Counted from the stretch's first letter, positions 15,196 through 22,821 are shown. The stretch: DNA of 32,524 nucleotides from Nitrospirota bacterium (GCA_016217675.1 JACRHC010000036.1:1-32524), one strand, 5' to 3'. The notes: generated by a model from the letters alone, not told the origin. Translations and numbers: made by a program.

Positions 15196-16838
15196 AGAAA
15201 TTTCATGTAATGACAATTTGTCTCGCCTTTGTAGTCCTGGGATGTGCAACGCCCAGGATGACCGAAGTCCCTGAGACTATGGCACTAAAAGCTCCTCCGC
15301 AGCTGCCTGCGCCGGCCATGACTCCGGAACCGGCTAAAGCAGAAGAGCTGCCGCCCGCAAAAGACATAAGAAAGTTTTCCCTGAGCGTAAGGGATGCTGA
15401 TGTACGTGACGTCCTGCTCCTTCTCTCAAAAGACAGCGGGGTCAATATCATAGCAGACAGGGAAGTGACCGGAAAGATATCGATCGACTTTACCAATCTC
15501 GAACTGAACAGCGCACTCTATGCCATAACACGGCAACTTGGCTTCACCTTCAGAATAGATAAGGGGTTTATCAGGGTAACAAAGCCAATCCTCGAGACCA
15601 AAACATTCAGGGTCAACTATATTACGGGGAAGCGGACATCAACCAGCACAATGAATGCGGCAATATCTACAGGCAATAATACAACCGGAGTTTCCGGGAC
15701 CGGAGGGACGAATATAAATATCTCTTCCGGAACCCCCTCTTCATCAGGATCGTCGACATCATCATCATCGACCCAGGGCAGCGTCAATATCACAACTTCC
15801 GGCACTTCTGATTTCTGGAAAGAGATACGGAGAGGACTTGAGGTCCTCGTCTTCGGTGACACGAAGGGGAGCGGTGACAGTGAAGGCAGTTTTAGCAGAG
15901 GCGATGAAAAAACAGGGAAAAAGCTTGTCATAAGCGAAATTGCAGGCATTGTCCTGGTCACCGATTATTCCGACAGCATGGAAAGGATTGAGGATTTCAT
16001 CAAAGACGTTGAGCAGGCGGCGAGAAAGCAGGTGATGATTCAAGCCCATATTATTGAGGTATCTCTTAACGACGGGTACAAGTTTGGCATTGACTGGAGC
16101 GCGGTAGAACGCTTCAATGGGTTTAGGTTAAAAGTTGCCCAGAACCTGTTAACCGACTCTGGAGTATTTACTGTTGACCTCACAAACAATAAAATCAATG
16201 CGTTTCTTGACGCAATGAAAGAGCAGGGACAGGTAAATATTCTGTCGAGTCCGAAGGTATCAACCATGAACAATCAGCGAGCGGTAATCAAGATCACGAC
16301 CAAAGAAGTTTCATGGTTGACCAATAGCTATTTTAACGCCGATGGCACGGTCCTCCTTACTTATGTCACCCCTCAGATTGACGAAGTAGGCATCTTTCTC
16401 GATGTAACACCACAAATCGATGATTACGGCGTCATTACAATGCAGATACATCCGAGCATTTCAGACAAAATCAGAGAAGCTGTGTATGAAGACAGCAATA
16501 AAAATAGAAATACTAAACCTGTCATCGGTACTCGCGAAGTTGACACTATGATCAAGACCCATAATGGAGAGACCGTCGTAATTGCCGGTCTTATCACTGA
16601 CAAGCTAAACGATACGGTCAAGAAAATCCCTTTTCTCAGTGATATTCCGGTCGTAGGGACAGCTTTCAAACAGGTTGTTCAGGAAAATCAAAAAGCTGAA
16701 TTGGTCATACTCATGACTCCCTACATCCTGACCACGCAGTCTATCGCTGACATCAGGAAAGAGCATGAAGAAAGGTTGAAAAAAGCAGGAAGGACATTCG
16801 AGCCGGTGCCGGCCATAACATTTCCGATTAATAAATAG
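15192..16838 (+). CDS. MshL/PilQ-type secretin lipoprotein
   Basis: Outer-membrane channel subunit, 548 residues. Lipoprotein signal peptide with lipobox VLGC (Cys18). STN/N-domain (about 60-130: VRDADVRDVLLLLSKDSGVN); a Ser/Thr/Gly/Asn-rich insert (about 150-205), then SDFWKEIRRGLEVLV as in MshL-type secretins; N1-like domain (ISEIAGIVLVTDYSDSMERI); secretin barrel (about 285-515) with VNILSSPKVSTMNNQRAVIK (348-367) and the closing signature KIPFLSDIPVVGTAFK (478-493). It is lipid-anchored and may therefore need no separate pilotin. Last gene of the operon; a strong terminator follows 20 bases after its stop. Confidence 0.94.
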   Translation: MKKFHVMTICLAFVVLGCATPRMTEVPETMALKAPPQLPAPAMTPEPAKAEELPPAKDIRKFSLSVRDADVRDVLLLLSKDSGVNIIADREVTGKISIDFTNLELNSALYAITRQLGFTFRIDKGFIRVTKPILETKTFRVNYITGKRTSTSTMNAAISTGNNTTGVSGTGGTNINISSGTPSSSGSSTSSSSTQGSVNITTSGTSDFWKEIRRGLEVLVFGDTKGSGDSEGSFSRGDEKTGKKLVISEIAGIVLVTDYSDSMERIEDFIKDVEQAARKQVMIQAHIIEVSLNDGYKFGIDWSAVERFNGFRLKVAQNLLTDSGVFTVDLTNNKINAFLDAMKEQGQVNILSSPKVSTMNNQRAVIKITTKEVSWLTNSYFNADGTVLLTYVTPQIDEVGIFLDVTPQIDDYGVITMQIHPSISDKIREAVYEDSNKNRNTKPVIGTREVDTMIKTHNGETVVIAGLITDKLNDTVKKIPFLSDIPVVGTAFKQVVQENQKAELVILMTPYILTTQSIADIRKEHEERLKKAGRTFEPVPAITFPINK

Positions 16839-16857
16839 CGGCATGATGGCCGAAACT

Positions 16858-16897
16858 GAAACAAAAAGGGAGGGCATGTGCCCTCCCTTTTTGTTTC
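16858..16897. terminator. Bidirectional intrinsic terminator, 18-bp perfect stem
   Basis: GAAACAAAAAGGGAGGGC (16858-16875) and its exact reverse complement (16880-16897) enclose the loop ATGT. The A-run on one side and T-run on the other give a U-tract in either direction. It closes the secretin operon on the plus strand and the 27-codon small gene on the minus strand. Confidence 0.93.
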
Positions 16898-16912
16898 AAG
16901 TGCAAGAGATCA

Positions 16913-16996
16913 CTATTTTTTCTTCTTTGCTGGTGCCTTCGTTGCCGTGGCTTTCTTTGCTGTTCCACAGGCGCCGCTCTTTGATTTGCAGGCCAT
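16913..16996 (-). CDS. Small Lys/Ala-rich protein, 27 residues
   Basis: A short gene reading MACKSKSGACGTAKKATATK followed by APAKKKK. It has an excellent ribosome site (AAAAGGAGG five bases before the ATG), a consensus-like promoter upstream and an intrinsic terminator 16 bases after the stop, so the transcription unit is complete. Nine lysines and eight alanines, with two cysteines (Cys3, Cys10), make it strongly basic. The tail resembles the AKKA-type tails of histone H1-like bacterial proteins, but no family is recognised. Possible roles are nucleic-acid binding, a metal or thiol peptide, or a modified-peptide precursor; none is shown. Confidence 0.75.
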   Translation of the reverse strand: MACKSKSGACGTAKKATATKAPAKKKK

Positions 16997-17026
16997 GATT
17001 ACCTCCTTTTTAAAGAGTATATGTCC

Positions 17027-17055
17027 AAACTATCACAGCACCAGCGTCCTGTCAA
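17027..17055 (-). promoter_or_regulatory. Sigma-70 promoter for the 27-codon gene
   Basis: On the minus strand, a consensus -35 TTGACA (17050-17055), a 17-base spacer and -10 TAGTTT (17027-17032) place the start point about 25 bases ahead of the small gene's ATG. Confidence 0.65.
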
Positions 17056-17061
17056 TAATTA

Positions 17062-17091
17062 TTGATTCCTGAAGTGACAGATAAGTATAAA
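17062..17091 (+). promoter_or_regulatory. Sigma-70 promoter for the cysteine-rich small protein
   Basis: -35 TTGATT (17062-17067), an 18-base spacer and -10 TATAAA (17086-17091), about 38 bases before the ATG. It is back-to-back with the minus-strand promoter at 17027-17055. Confidence 0.6.
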
Positions 17092-17128
17092 AAGCTTGAA
17101 ATTATTAAGGAACAATAGGAGGTAGGGT

Positions 17129-17410
17129 ATGAAGGTCTGCAGCCACTGCAAGAAAGAAGTAACAGTTGACAAGTATTTCTCAAGAAAATCTGTCTGTTCA
17201 AAATGTGGAAATGACCTGCATATCTGCCTGAACTGCCGATTTTATAAAGAGTCTGCTCATAATAAGTGCCTTGAACCAAAGACCGAATTTCTGCGTTCTC
17301 GTGAAAAAGCAAATTTCTGCGATTATTTTGATTTCAGAGAGGATACAGTATCTTCATCGCAAAACAGGGATGCTGCACTAAAAAAATTAAACGACCTGTT
17401 CAGTAAATAA
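17129..17410 (+). CDS. Small cysteine-rich zinc-ribbon-like protein
   Basis: 93 residues with three CxxC pairs (Cys4/7, Cys23/26, Cys33/36) plus His31, His44, Cys47 and Cys64. The segment HICLNCRFYKESAHNKCLEP and the following REKANFCDYFDF look like a conserved uncharacterised family, so metal binding (zinc) is likely. AGGAGGT lies six bases before the ATG and its own promoter is visible. It ends five bases before the stop of the convergent antiporter gene, with no terminator between them. The last 25 residues are polar and probably flexible. Function is unknown. Confidence 0.85.
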   Translation: MKVCSHCKKEVTVDKYFSRKSVCSKCGNDLHICLNCRFYKESAHNKCLEPKTEFLRSREKANFCDYFDFREDTVSSSQNRDAALKKLNDLFSK

Positions 17411-17415
17411 GGGTC

Positions 17416-18435
17416 TTATCTGAATAGAAGCACGCCTGCATAGACAAGATAAAGAACTCCGCCAAAGAGCATCACAAAAGGTGAAATACGTTTTGTCACG
17501 GAAATAACTCCAAGAACTGCTGTGGCAGAGATAATCGCAAGCACTGCAGAAAGAAGCGCCATGCCGCTGATGTTCCAGTCAGTATAGATCAGCCCCACAG
17601 ACACAGGGAAGGTTGACTGAAAAACCATTGCTCCGGAGATATTCCCGAGTGCCAGCGTGTCCCTCCCCTTCCAGGTCCAGGTAACACTATTGAACTTCTC
17701 CGGCAGTTCAGTAGCAACAGGAGCGAGAAGCAGGGCAAAAATAAGAGGATCCATGCCGAATTTCACTGACACCAGCTCAAGGCTGTGCACGAAGGTATGC
17801 GCACCTTTTATCATAACAGCCAGCGCTGCAACGATCTGAAAAAGAATCAGAAAAAGAGGTGGATGCTGTCTTGAGAGCGCAGGTCTGAGCTTACGGAGGA
17901 GCCTCCATGCATACATACCCTCAGTATGTTCCATGTCAGCACTTTCACCCCTGAAGGTCAGGTAGGCATAAAAGATATAACCGGCCACAAGGGCAAGAGA
18001 TATGGGAATGAGAAGGGTCTTGCCCCCGATGATCGGAGCTAAAATAGCAGCTGAATACATAAGAACAAAAAAGATAAGATCCCTGCGGATGGAGTGAGCT
18101 TCGACCTTGAGCTCAAATGTGCGCTTTCCCCTGAGTGCGGCAACGGTCACCGTCAGCCCGACAAGAAAAAAAGCGAGGGTAGAGAGCATAAAGGGCGCAC
18201 CGAGAATTGCGCCGACACCGATCTCCTTCGCCGAAGCGCCGCCGTACATGAAAATCGCGACAACAGGCAGGATCGTCTCGGGCAAGGCAGTGCCGACAGC
18301 GGCAAAAATGCTTCCTACGACTGCCTGGGAAAAGGAAAAATGGCGTCCAAACTCCTCTATGCCGTTCGTAAAAAACTCAGCTGCGATCAGGATCAGAACA
18401 AGGCCGGATATCAGCAAGAGGAAGGAAATCAACAT
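17416..18435 (-). CDS. Sodium/calcium-exchanger-family cation antiporter
   Basis: Inner-membrane CaCA-superfamily protein, 339 residues with about ten hydrophobic helices in two inverted halves. The alpha repeats are visible: VGSIFAAVGTALPETILPVV (about 41-60) and LLAPVATELPEKFNSVTWTW, each with the signature acidic residue in a PE or P-E-T/K context. A hydrophilic loop (SADMEHTEGMYAWRLLRKLR) separates the halves. It would exchange Ca2+ or another cation for Na+ or H+. The start overlaps the universal-stress gene by one base, so the two form an operon linking stress sensing with ion homeostasis. The ion specificity cannot be read. Confidence 0.87.
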   Translation of the reverse strand: MLISFLLLISGLVLILIAAEFFTNGIEEFGRHFSFSQAVVGSIFAAVGTALPETILPVVAIFMYGGASAKEIGVGAILGAPFMLSTLAFFLVGLTVTVAALRGKRTFELKVEAHSIRRDLIFFVLMYSAAILAPIIGGKTLLIPISLALVAGYIFYAYLTFRGESADMEHTEGMYAWRLLRKLRPALSRQHPPLFLILFQIVAALAVMIKGAHTFVHSLELVSVKFGMDPLIFALLLAPVATELPEKFNSVTWTWKGRDTLALGNISGAMVFQSTFPVSVGLIYTDWNISGMALLSAVLAIISATAVLGVISVTKRISPFVMLFGGVLYLVYAGVLLFR

Positions 18436-19298
18436 CAGTGAACAATAAGAACCGGACAGGGAGAGGACCTGAGGACTGATTCTGTTGTGCTGCCGATGAG
18501 TAATCCCTGCATATAGGAAAGACCGCGGGCTCCCATAACAACAAGATCATAGCCTCCCTCCCCGGCAAGAGAGCAGATCGTTTCTGCCGGATTCCCCTGG
18601 AGCAGTTCTCCGGGATGCTGTATGCCTGCCTTCCGGAGCATCCCTGACAGTTCAGTTTCAGCTTCTGCCTGCATCTGCATATCAAATTGCTCTTCGTCGA
18701 TCTTGCCTGCCGCCTCCCATATGGCCCAGCGGCTCTTGATCGTATGCGATGGGATGCAATGAACAACGTGAAGGTCTGCGGAAAATACCCGGGCATATTC
18801 AGAAGCCATCGCAAGTGCCTTTTGAGCGTTATCAGAGAAATCCACTGCACAGAGGATCTTCCTGATAGACACAGGGCCTGGCAGATCTGCTCTTTTCCCG
18901 CGCACAACAAGCATAGGCATCTCGAGGGATTTGATAAGCCGCTCTGAACTGCTGGGCCTGAAGGCGTGGGTCTGATACCCGATGACCAGAAGGCCAGGCA
19001 AAAACTCCTCTATTGCCTTCACAAAGGATTCGTGGAGCCTCCCCATCATGATTCGAGAGCCAGAAAATATGCCTTGCTTCCCGAGAACGGCTTGCCAGCG
19101 ATGAAGTTCTGCTTCATCGCGCTTCTGCTCTTCTGCAATATAGGGCATGAGGTACGCCGGAGGAGTGAGGAGAAAATCGATCACATACAGCAACGTAACC
19201 GGGGCCTTAGAGCCCGCAGCAAAGCATGAGGCATAGGAGACTATCTTTTCTGTGTCAGCGCCCAGATCTATTGCGGCAAGAATACCATGAGCTTTCAT
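18435..19298 (-). CDS. Tandem universal stress protein
   Basis: 287 residues with two UspA domains (about 1-135 and 144-287). The second keeps the ATP-binding pattern G-x2-G-x9-G-S/T (Gly256, Gly259, Gly269 in GARGLSYMQGLLIGST) and ends PCPVLIVH. The first has the fold (ILAAIDLGADTEKIVSYA, MPMLVV) but lacks this glycine pattern (GYQTHAFRPSSSERL), so it probably does not bind ATP the same way. It is translationally coupled to the antiporter downstream, which suggests regulation of that transporter, as known for Usp domains associated with other transporters (inference). Confidence 0.92.
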   Translation of the reverse strand: MKAHGILAAIDLGADTEKIVSYASCFAAGSKAPVTLLYVIDFLLTPPAYLMPYIAEEQKRDEAELHRWQAVLGKQGIFSGSRIMMGRLHESFVKAIEEFLPGLLVIGYQTHAFRPSSSERLIKSLEMPMLVVRGKRADLPGPVSIRKILCAVDFSDNAQKALAMASEYARVFSADLHVVHCIPSHTIKSRWAIWEAAGKIDEEQFDMQMQAEAETELSGMLRKAGIQHPGELLQGNPAETICSLAGEGGYDLVVMGARGLSYMQGLLIGSTTESVLRSSPCPVLIVH

Positions 19299-19352
19299 TT
19301 TTTCAGGGCTTCCCTATTTTTTAATTCTATCATGTTCTTTGGTATCACACAA

Positions 19353-19386
19353 AAGAAAAGGGACAAAGGAATTTGTCCCTTTTCTT
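19353..19386 (-). terminator. Intrinsic terminator of the HU gene
   Basis: AAGAAAAGGGACAAA (19353-19367) and TTTGTCCCTTTTCTT (19372-19386) form a 15-bp stem with loop GGAA (plus strand). Read on the minus strand it follows the HU stop by about 20 bases and ends in a T-rich tail. Confidence 0.88.
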
Positions 19387-19405
19387 AACTAGTGCATGAA
19401 AGTTG

Positions 19406-19681
19406 TTATTTCCTTATTGCATCCTTCAGTGCCTTGCCCGCAGTAAACTTAGGAGTCTTCGCGGCCGCGATCTTGATCTCCTGCCCGGTTCTCGGGTTAC
19501 GGCCCATCCTTGCCTTCCTCTTGGTAACACTGAATGTGCCGAAACCAACGAGTGTCACCTTCTGCCCCTTCTTCAATGCTCCCTTGATTGCATCAAGAGA
19601 TGAATCAAGCGCCCTTGATGCATCTGCCTTGCTAAGACCTGCGCCTGCAGCAATCTTTTCAATCAGTTCTGCTTTTGTCAT
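19406..19681 (-). CDS. hup: HU-family DNA-binding protein
   Basis: 91-residue histone-like protein that bends and compacts DNA as a dimer. It shows the family pattern from [20 protein letters not shown] through [20 protein letters not shown] (about 44-63, with RNPRTG at 61-66) to [23 protein letters not shown] lies directly before the ATG, a very strong ribosome site fitting an abundant protein. Monocistronic, with its own promoter and terminator. IHF subunits are longer at the C-terminus, so HU is preferred. Confidence 0.96.
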   Translation of the reverse strand: MTKAELIEKIAAGAGLSKADASRALDSSLDAIKGALKKGQKVTLVGFGTFSVTKRKARMGRNPRTGQEIKIAAAKTPKFTAGKALKDAIRK

Positions 19682-19733
19682 TATCCTCCCCCCTTTCTAT
19701 AGTGATGGTTCTATAAATAATATGGCTGTGATA

Positions 19734-19762
19734 ACACTATCAAGAACGTATTTTTTTGTCAA
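19734..19762 (-). promoter_or_regulatory. Promoter of the HU gene
   Basis: On the minus strand, consensus -35 TTGACA (19757-19762), a 17-base spacer containing an A-run, and -10 TAGTGT (19734-19739). A second -35-like TTGATA overlaps the -10, so tandem promoters are possible. Confidence 0.55.
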
Positions 19763-19923
19763 GCAATTGCCTGATGCTCAGCCCTATAAATAAAGGCTTT
19801 AAGGCCCCTCATGCCCTTTAATTCAGATTGCCTGATATCTGCAGTTTCTTGGTACAAAAGGCTTTAATATGCCTCTCGACTATTTGCCTGTTTTAGGGTA
19901 GCCTAATAGTAAGGAGAACCATT

Positions 19924-20124
19924 ATGAACCATGTCCATAAATATGAATCTGTCTCGCACCATGGCATATCATCAGAACTCACAGAGTTCGGAATCGAAGC
20001 GGCTGAGATACGCAGGTGCAAAAAATGCGGCAAAGAGATGCCCTTTCTCCTCACCAGGAGAGGCGACTGGGTTTCCCTGTTCGCGGAGGGCGAAACAGAA
20101 CAGCAGGATATTCTTCTTGCATAG
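19924..20124 (+). CDS. Small CxxC protein, unknown function
   Basis: 66 residues. AAGGAG sits eight bases before the ATG, supporting translation. It contains one CxxC (Cys32/Cys35 in RRCKKCGKEMPFLL), a His-rich N-terminus (MNHVHKYESVSHHG) and an acidic tail. The CKKCGKEMPF segment looks like half of a rubredoxin or zinc-ribbon knuckle. Single-site metal binding or dimerisation through a shared metal is plausible but not shown. It precedes prmA by 160 bases on the same strand, with hairpins in between, so co-transcription is uncertain. Confidence 0.7.
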   Translation: MNHVHKYESVSHHGISSELTEFGIEAAEIRRCKKCGKEMPFLLTRRGDWVSLFAEGETEQQDILLA

Positions 20125-20156
20125 CTGACCGATTTGCCGCGGCCTCTGCAAAGAGC

Positions 20157-20183
20157 CTCCGGCGTTGCGGTAGCGCGCCGGGG
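20157..20183 (+). terminator. GC-rich hairpin between the small CxxC gene and prmA
   Basis: CTCCGGCG (20157-20164) and CGCCGGGG (20176-20183) form an 8-bp stem (one G-U) with an 11-base loop. No U-tract follows. A smaller stem (CTCT/AGAG, about 20144-20155) sits just 5' of it. It may be a weak terminator or a leader structure of prmA. Confidence 0.35.
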
Positions 20184-20284
20184 AGATAGATACTTGTTCA
20201 ATTTCTGCAACAGGTAGTCACTCGCATAGAAAATCAGCACCTTCGAAACCGACGAACCATTTTCAAAAAAAGGAGTTTAACCCG

Positions 20285-21127
20285 ATGACCTATATCGAGA
20301 TCATAGTCACTGCACCGGAAGAATCCCGGGATGCACTTATCAACAGAATGTCTGAAATGGGTGCAATCGGCTTCGCTGAGCAGGACAAAGGGCTGACCGG
20401 TTATTTCGAACCCAAGCAATCGCCTGCTGAAATATCCGATGAGCTCAGCAGGTTCAGATCAGTGCTGGAAGCTTCAGGTCTTGATGCCACATTTTCCCTC
20501 ATCCATAATGTCCTGCCTGAAAAGGACTGGAATGAGACATGGAAAAAGAGTTTTACTCCTATTGATGTGGGTGATAATCTTACCATCATCCCGTCCTGGC
20601 TTCGGCCGGAGACGGATCGCATCCCGATCATCATAGACCCCGGCATGGTCTTCGGTACCGGCCATCATGAGACTACGCGGACCTGCCTCAGTCTGATAGA
20701 AAAGATTGCCCGCTCCGGCAGCACCAGGAGATTCCTGGACATCGGCACGGGTACCGGCATCCTTGCGATCGGAGCTTCAAGGCTGGGATTTGAGCGGGTG
20801 ACGGCAGCAGACATCGATCCGCTTGCTGTTGATGCTGCGCAAAGAAATGCAGCGGCAAACGGTCTTGCCAATATAGAGGTAATCGAAGGCACCATTCGGG
20901 CAGTCAGCGGTAAATTCGATGTCATTGCCGCAAACCTGCTGGTTGAAATACTGACAGAAATTGCCCCTGAATTGTCAGACAGGCTTGAAGCCAATGGCAA
21001 AGCCATTCTCTCTGGCTTGCTCGTTGGCCAGGAAAACAGGGTAATAGAGGCAATGGGCTCATCAGGTCTTGCCTTGCAGGAAAAGATCATTGACGGGAAA
21101 TGGGTCTCACTTGTCATGGCAAAGTAA
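20285..21127 (+). CDS. prmA: Ribosomal protein L11 methyltransferase
   Basis: SAM-dependent enzyme that methylates ribosomal protein L11. 280 residues: N-terminal substrate-binding domain (about 1-75: YIEIIVTAPEESRDALINRM), the conserved DWNETWKKSFTPIDVGD (81-97), DPGMVFGTGHHETTRTCL (118-135), SAM motif I FLDIGTGTGILAIGA (150-164) and the active-site segment AANLLVEILTEIAPEL. AAGGAG lies about ten bases before the ATG. It is convergent with aroB. The product fits the SAM-related theme of the left end, but no direct link is implied. Confidence 0.95.
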   Translation: MTYIEIIVTAPEESRDALINRMSEMGAIGFAEQDKGLTGYFEPKQSPAEISDELSRFRSVLEASGLDATFSLIHNVLPEKDWNETWKKSFTPIDVGDNLTIIPSWLRPETDRIPIIIDPGMVFGTGHHETTRTCLSLIEKIARSGSTRRFLDIGTGTGILAIGASRLGFERVTAADIDPLAVDAAQRNAAANGLANIEVIEGTIRAVSGKFDVIAANLLVEILTEIAPELSDRLEANGKAILSGLLVGQENRVIEAMGSSGLALQEKIIDGKWVSLVMAK

Positions 21128-21140
21128 ACAGAGTTATCAA

Positions 21141-21159
21141 TCCTGATTGTCGATCAGGA
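21141..21159. terminator. Possible stem-loop between convergent prmA and aroB
   Basis: TCCTGAT (21141-21147) and ATCAGGA (21153-21159) form a 7-bp stem with loop TGTCG in the 64-base gap between two converging genes. No clear U-tract follows on either side. Confidence 0.4.
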
Positions 21160-21191
21160 CCGTGATAGAAATATAATTTGCAGCTTCCGGG

Positions 21192-22283
21192 CTATGTTGA
21201 CAGCGCTTTCATGACTGCCTGCTGAACTACCTTGTCGGAAATATTTCCCTGGATTCTGACCCTGCCAATGCGTTCGGGAAGAACAAACTTTACGTCACCG
21301 GCAACAGCTTTTTTATCCAGCTTCATAGCACCAAAGAGCGCGGAGAGGTCTATACCCGAAGGAATTCCGGTCGGCAGGCCGAATGTTTTCAGGAGGTGTT
21401 GTATTCTGGAGACTTCATCCCAGCCAATAAGTCCAGCCTCGTGAGCAAGGATAGCCTCAGCATGCATTCCGATAGCAATTGCTTCACCATGGAGAAATGT
21501 TGTATACCCCGTAGCAGTCTCAATAGCATGCCCGATGGTATGGCCAAAGTTCAATATGGCCCTGAGACCTGACTCGCGTTCATCCCGTGATACGACATCG
21601 GCTTTTATTTCGCACGAGCGTTTGATGACATGGATAATATCATCCGGGTTAAGACTTAGCAGGGTTTCCCGCTTCTTCTCGAGAAAATCGAAGAAAGCAC
21701 TGTCCCAAATGATGCCGTATTTGACGATTTCTGCGATCCCTGCCAGAAAATTTCTGCGTGAAAGGGAATGGAGTGTGCTAATGTCAACCCATACAAGCCT
21801 CGGCTGCCAGAATGTCCCGATCATGTTCTTTCCAAGTGCATGATTGACGCCCGTTTTACCTCCCACTGAACTATCAACCTGTGCCAGAAGCGTAGTTGGG
21901 ACCTGAATGAAATCAATTCCTCTCATATAGGTTGATGCCGCATATCCTGTAATGTCACCGATAACCCCGCCACCAAGAGCTATCAGCACTGATCGCCTGT
22001 CGAATCGTAATTTGAGCAGCTGCTCGTAAATCTTCTCGACTGATGTGAGGTTTTTGTATTCCTCTCCATCAGGCAGGATGATCTCAATAATTTCAAAACC
22101 AGCGTCTTCGAGTGAAGATTTCAGCTTCTTGCCGTAAAGCTCATAAACTGTAGGGTTGCTCACAATAGCGGCTTTCTTGCTGAAATCAAAGCGTTCCAGG
22201 CTTTTCCCAAGATCTTTCAGTATGCTGCTGCCAAGAGCAATGGTATAACTTCTTTCTCCTAATTCTACCCTTATCTTATTCAT
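21192..22283 (-). CDS. aroB: 3-dehydroquinate synthase
   Basis: Second enzyme of the shikimate pathway; converts DAHP to 3-dehydroquinate using NAD+ and a divalent metal. 363 residues, normal length. NAD-binding GGGVIGD (104-110), YMRGIDFIQVPTTLLAQVDS (119-138), SVGGKTGVN (139-147) and the metal-ligand regions KYGIIWD and NFGHTIGHAIE/HGEAIAIGM are all visible. It overlaps aroK by ATGA and is the last gene of the aroC-aroK-aroB operon. Confidence 0.97.
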   Translation of the reverse strand: MNKIRVELGERSYTIALGSSILKDLGKSLERFDFSKKAAIVSNPTVYELYGKKLKSSLEDAGFEIIEIILPDGEEYKNLTSVEKIYEQLLKLRFDRRSVLIALGGGVIGDITGYAASTYMRGIDFIQVPTTLLAQVDSSVGGKTGVNHALGKNMIGTFWQPRLVWVDISTLHSLSRRNFLAGIAEIVKYGIIWDSAFFDFLEKKRETLLSLNPDDIIHVIKRSCEIKADVVSRDERESGLRAILNFGHTIGHAIETATGYTTFLHGEAIAIGMHAEAILAHEAGLIGWDEVSRIQHLLKTFGLPTGIPSGIDLSALFGAMKLDKKAVAGDVKFVLPERIGRVRIQGNISDKVVQQAVMKALST

Positions 22284-22804
22284 GATATTTTTCCTATAAT
22301 TTCGTTGGCTACCTCTAACGGGGTCTTTCCTTCTGTATTAATCATAATTCCGGCTCTTTCATAAAATGGCTGTCTCTCTTTCAAAAGTTCGGATATTCTC
22401 ACCTGTCTGTCATCGCACTGCAGAAGGGGCCGATTGTTATTGCCTGCGGTACGGAGCCTGATCGTCTCAGGGCTTGCCGTGAGGCAGAAGATAATGCCAT
22501 GGGCCTGCAGTGCCTTCAGATTTTCCTCTCTCAGAACAGCTCCACCCCCTGAAGATATAACAACTCCCTGTTCTGACGCAAACTGCAGGATAGCTGCAGT
22601 CTCGATTATGCGAAAATATTCTTCGCCGTGACGCGAAAAAATTTCTGCAATGGATATTCCCTGAGTTTTTTCGATCTCCTGGTCAATATCGATAAGTCTC
22701 ATGCCGCAAAGCCGGGACAGTTCCCTGGCAACTTCACTCTTGCCTGTCCCCATGAATCCTGTTAATACGATATTTTTCATCATAAGCGCTTTGGGAGGGA
22801 GCAT
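22280..22804 (-). CDS. aroK: Shikimate kinase
   Basis: Phosphorylates shikimate at the 3-hydroxyl. 174 residues from the upstream ATG. Walker A GFMGTGKS (16-23), shikimate-binding DIDQEIE (39-45) and Arg65 (YFRIIE), GGG (86-88 in SSGGGAVL), and the lid with Arg near NNRPLL. The start is uncertain: Met8 (22783) or Met9 (22780) gives the usual MKNIVLTGFMG N-terminus, and none of the candidates has a Shine-Dalgarno, so translation may depend on coupling with aroC upstream. Confidence 0.95.
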   Translation of the reverse strand: MLPPKALMMKNIVLTGFMGTGKSEVARELSRLCGMRLIDIDQEIEKTQGISIAEIFSRHGEEYFRIIETAAILQFASEQGVVISSGGGAVLREENLKALQAHGIIFCLTASPETIRLRTAGNNNRPLLQCDDRQVRISELLKERQPFYERAGIMINTEGKTPLEVANEIIGKIS

Positions 22805-22821
22805 AGCGATTCCATGGGGAG

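Noticed and set aside
22804..22821. Tiny out-of-frame coding sequence (ATGGAATCG...) between aroC and aroK
   Set aside because: Only 11 codons, with no independent support; it could at most influence aroK coupling.
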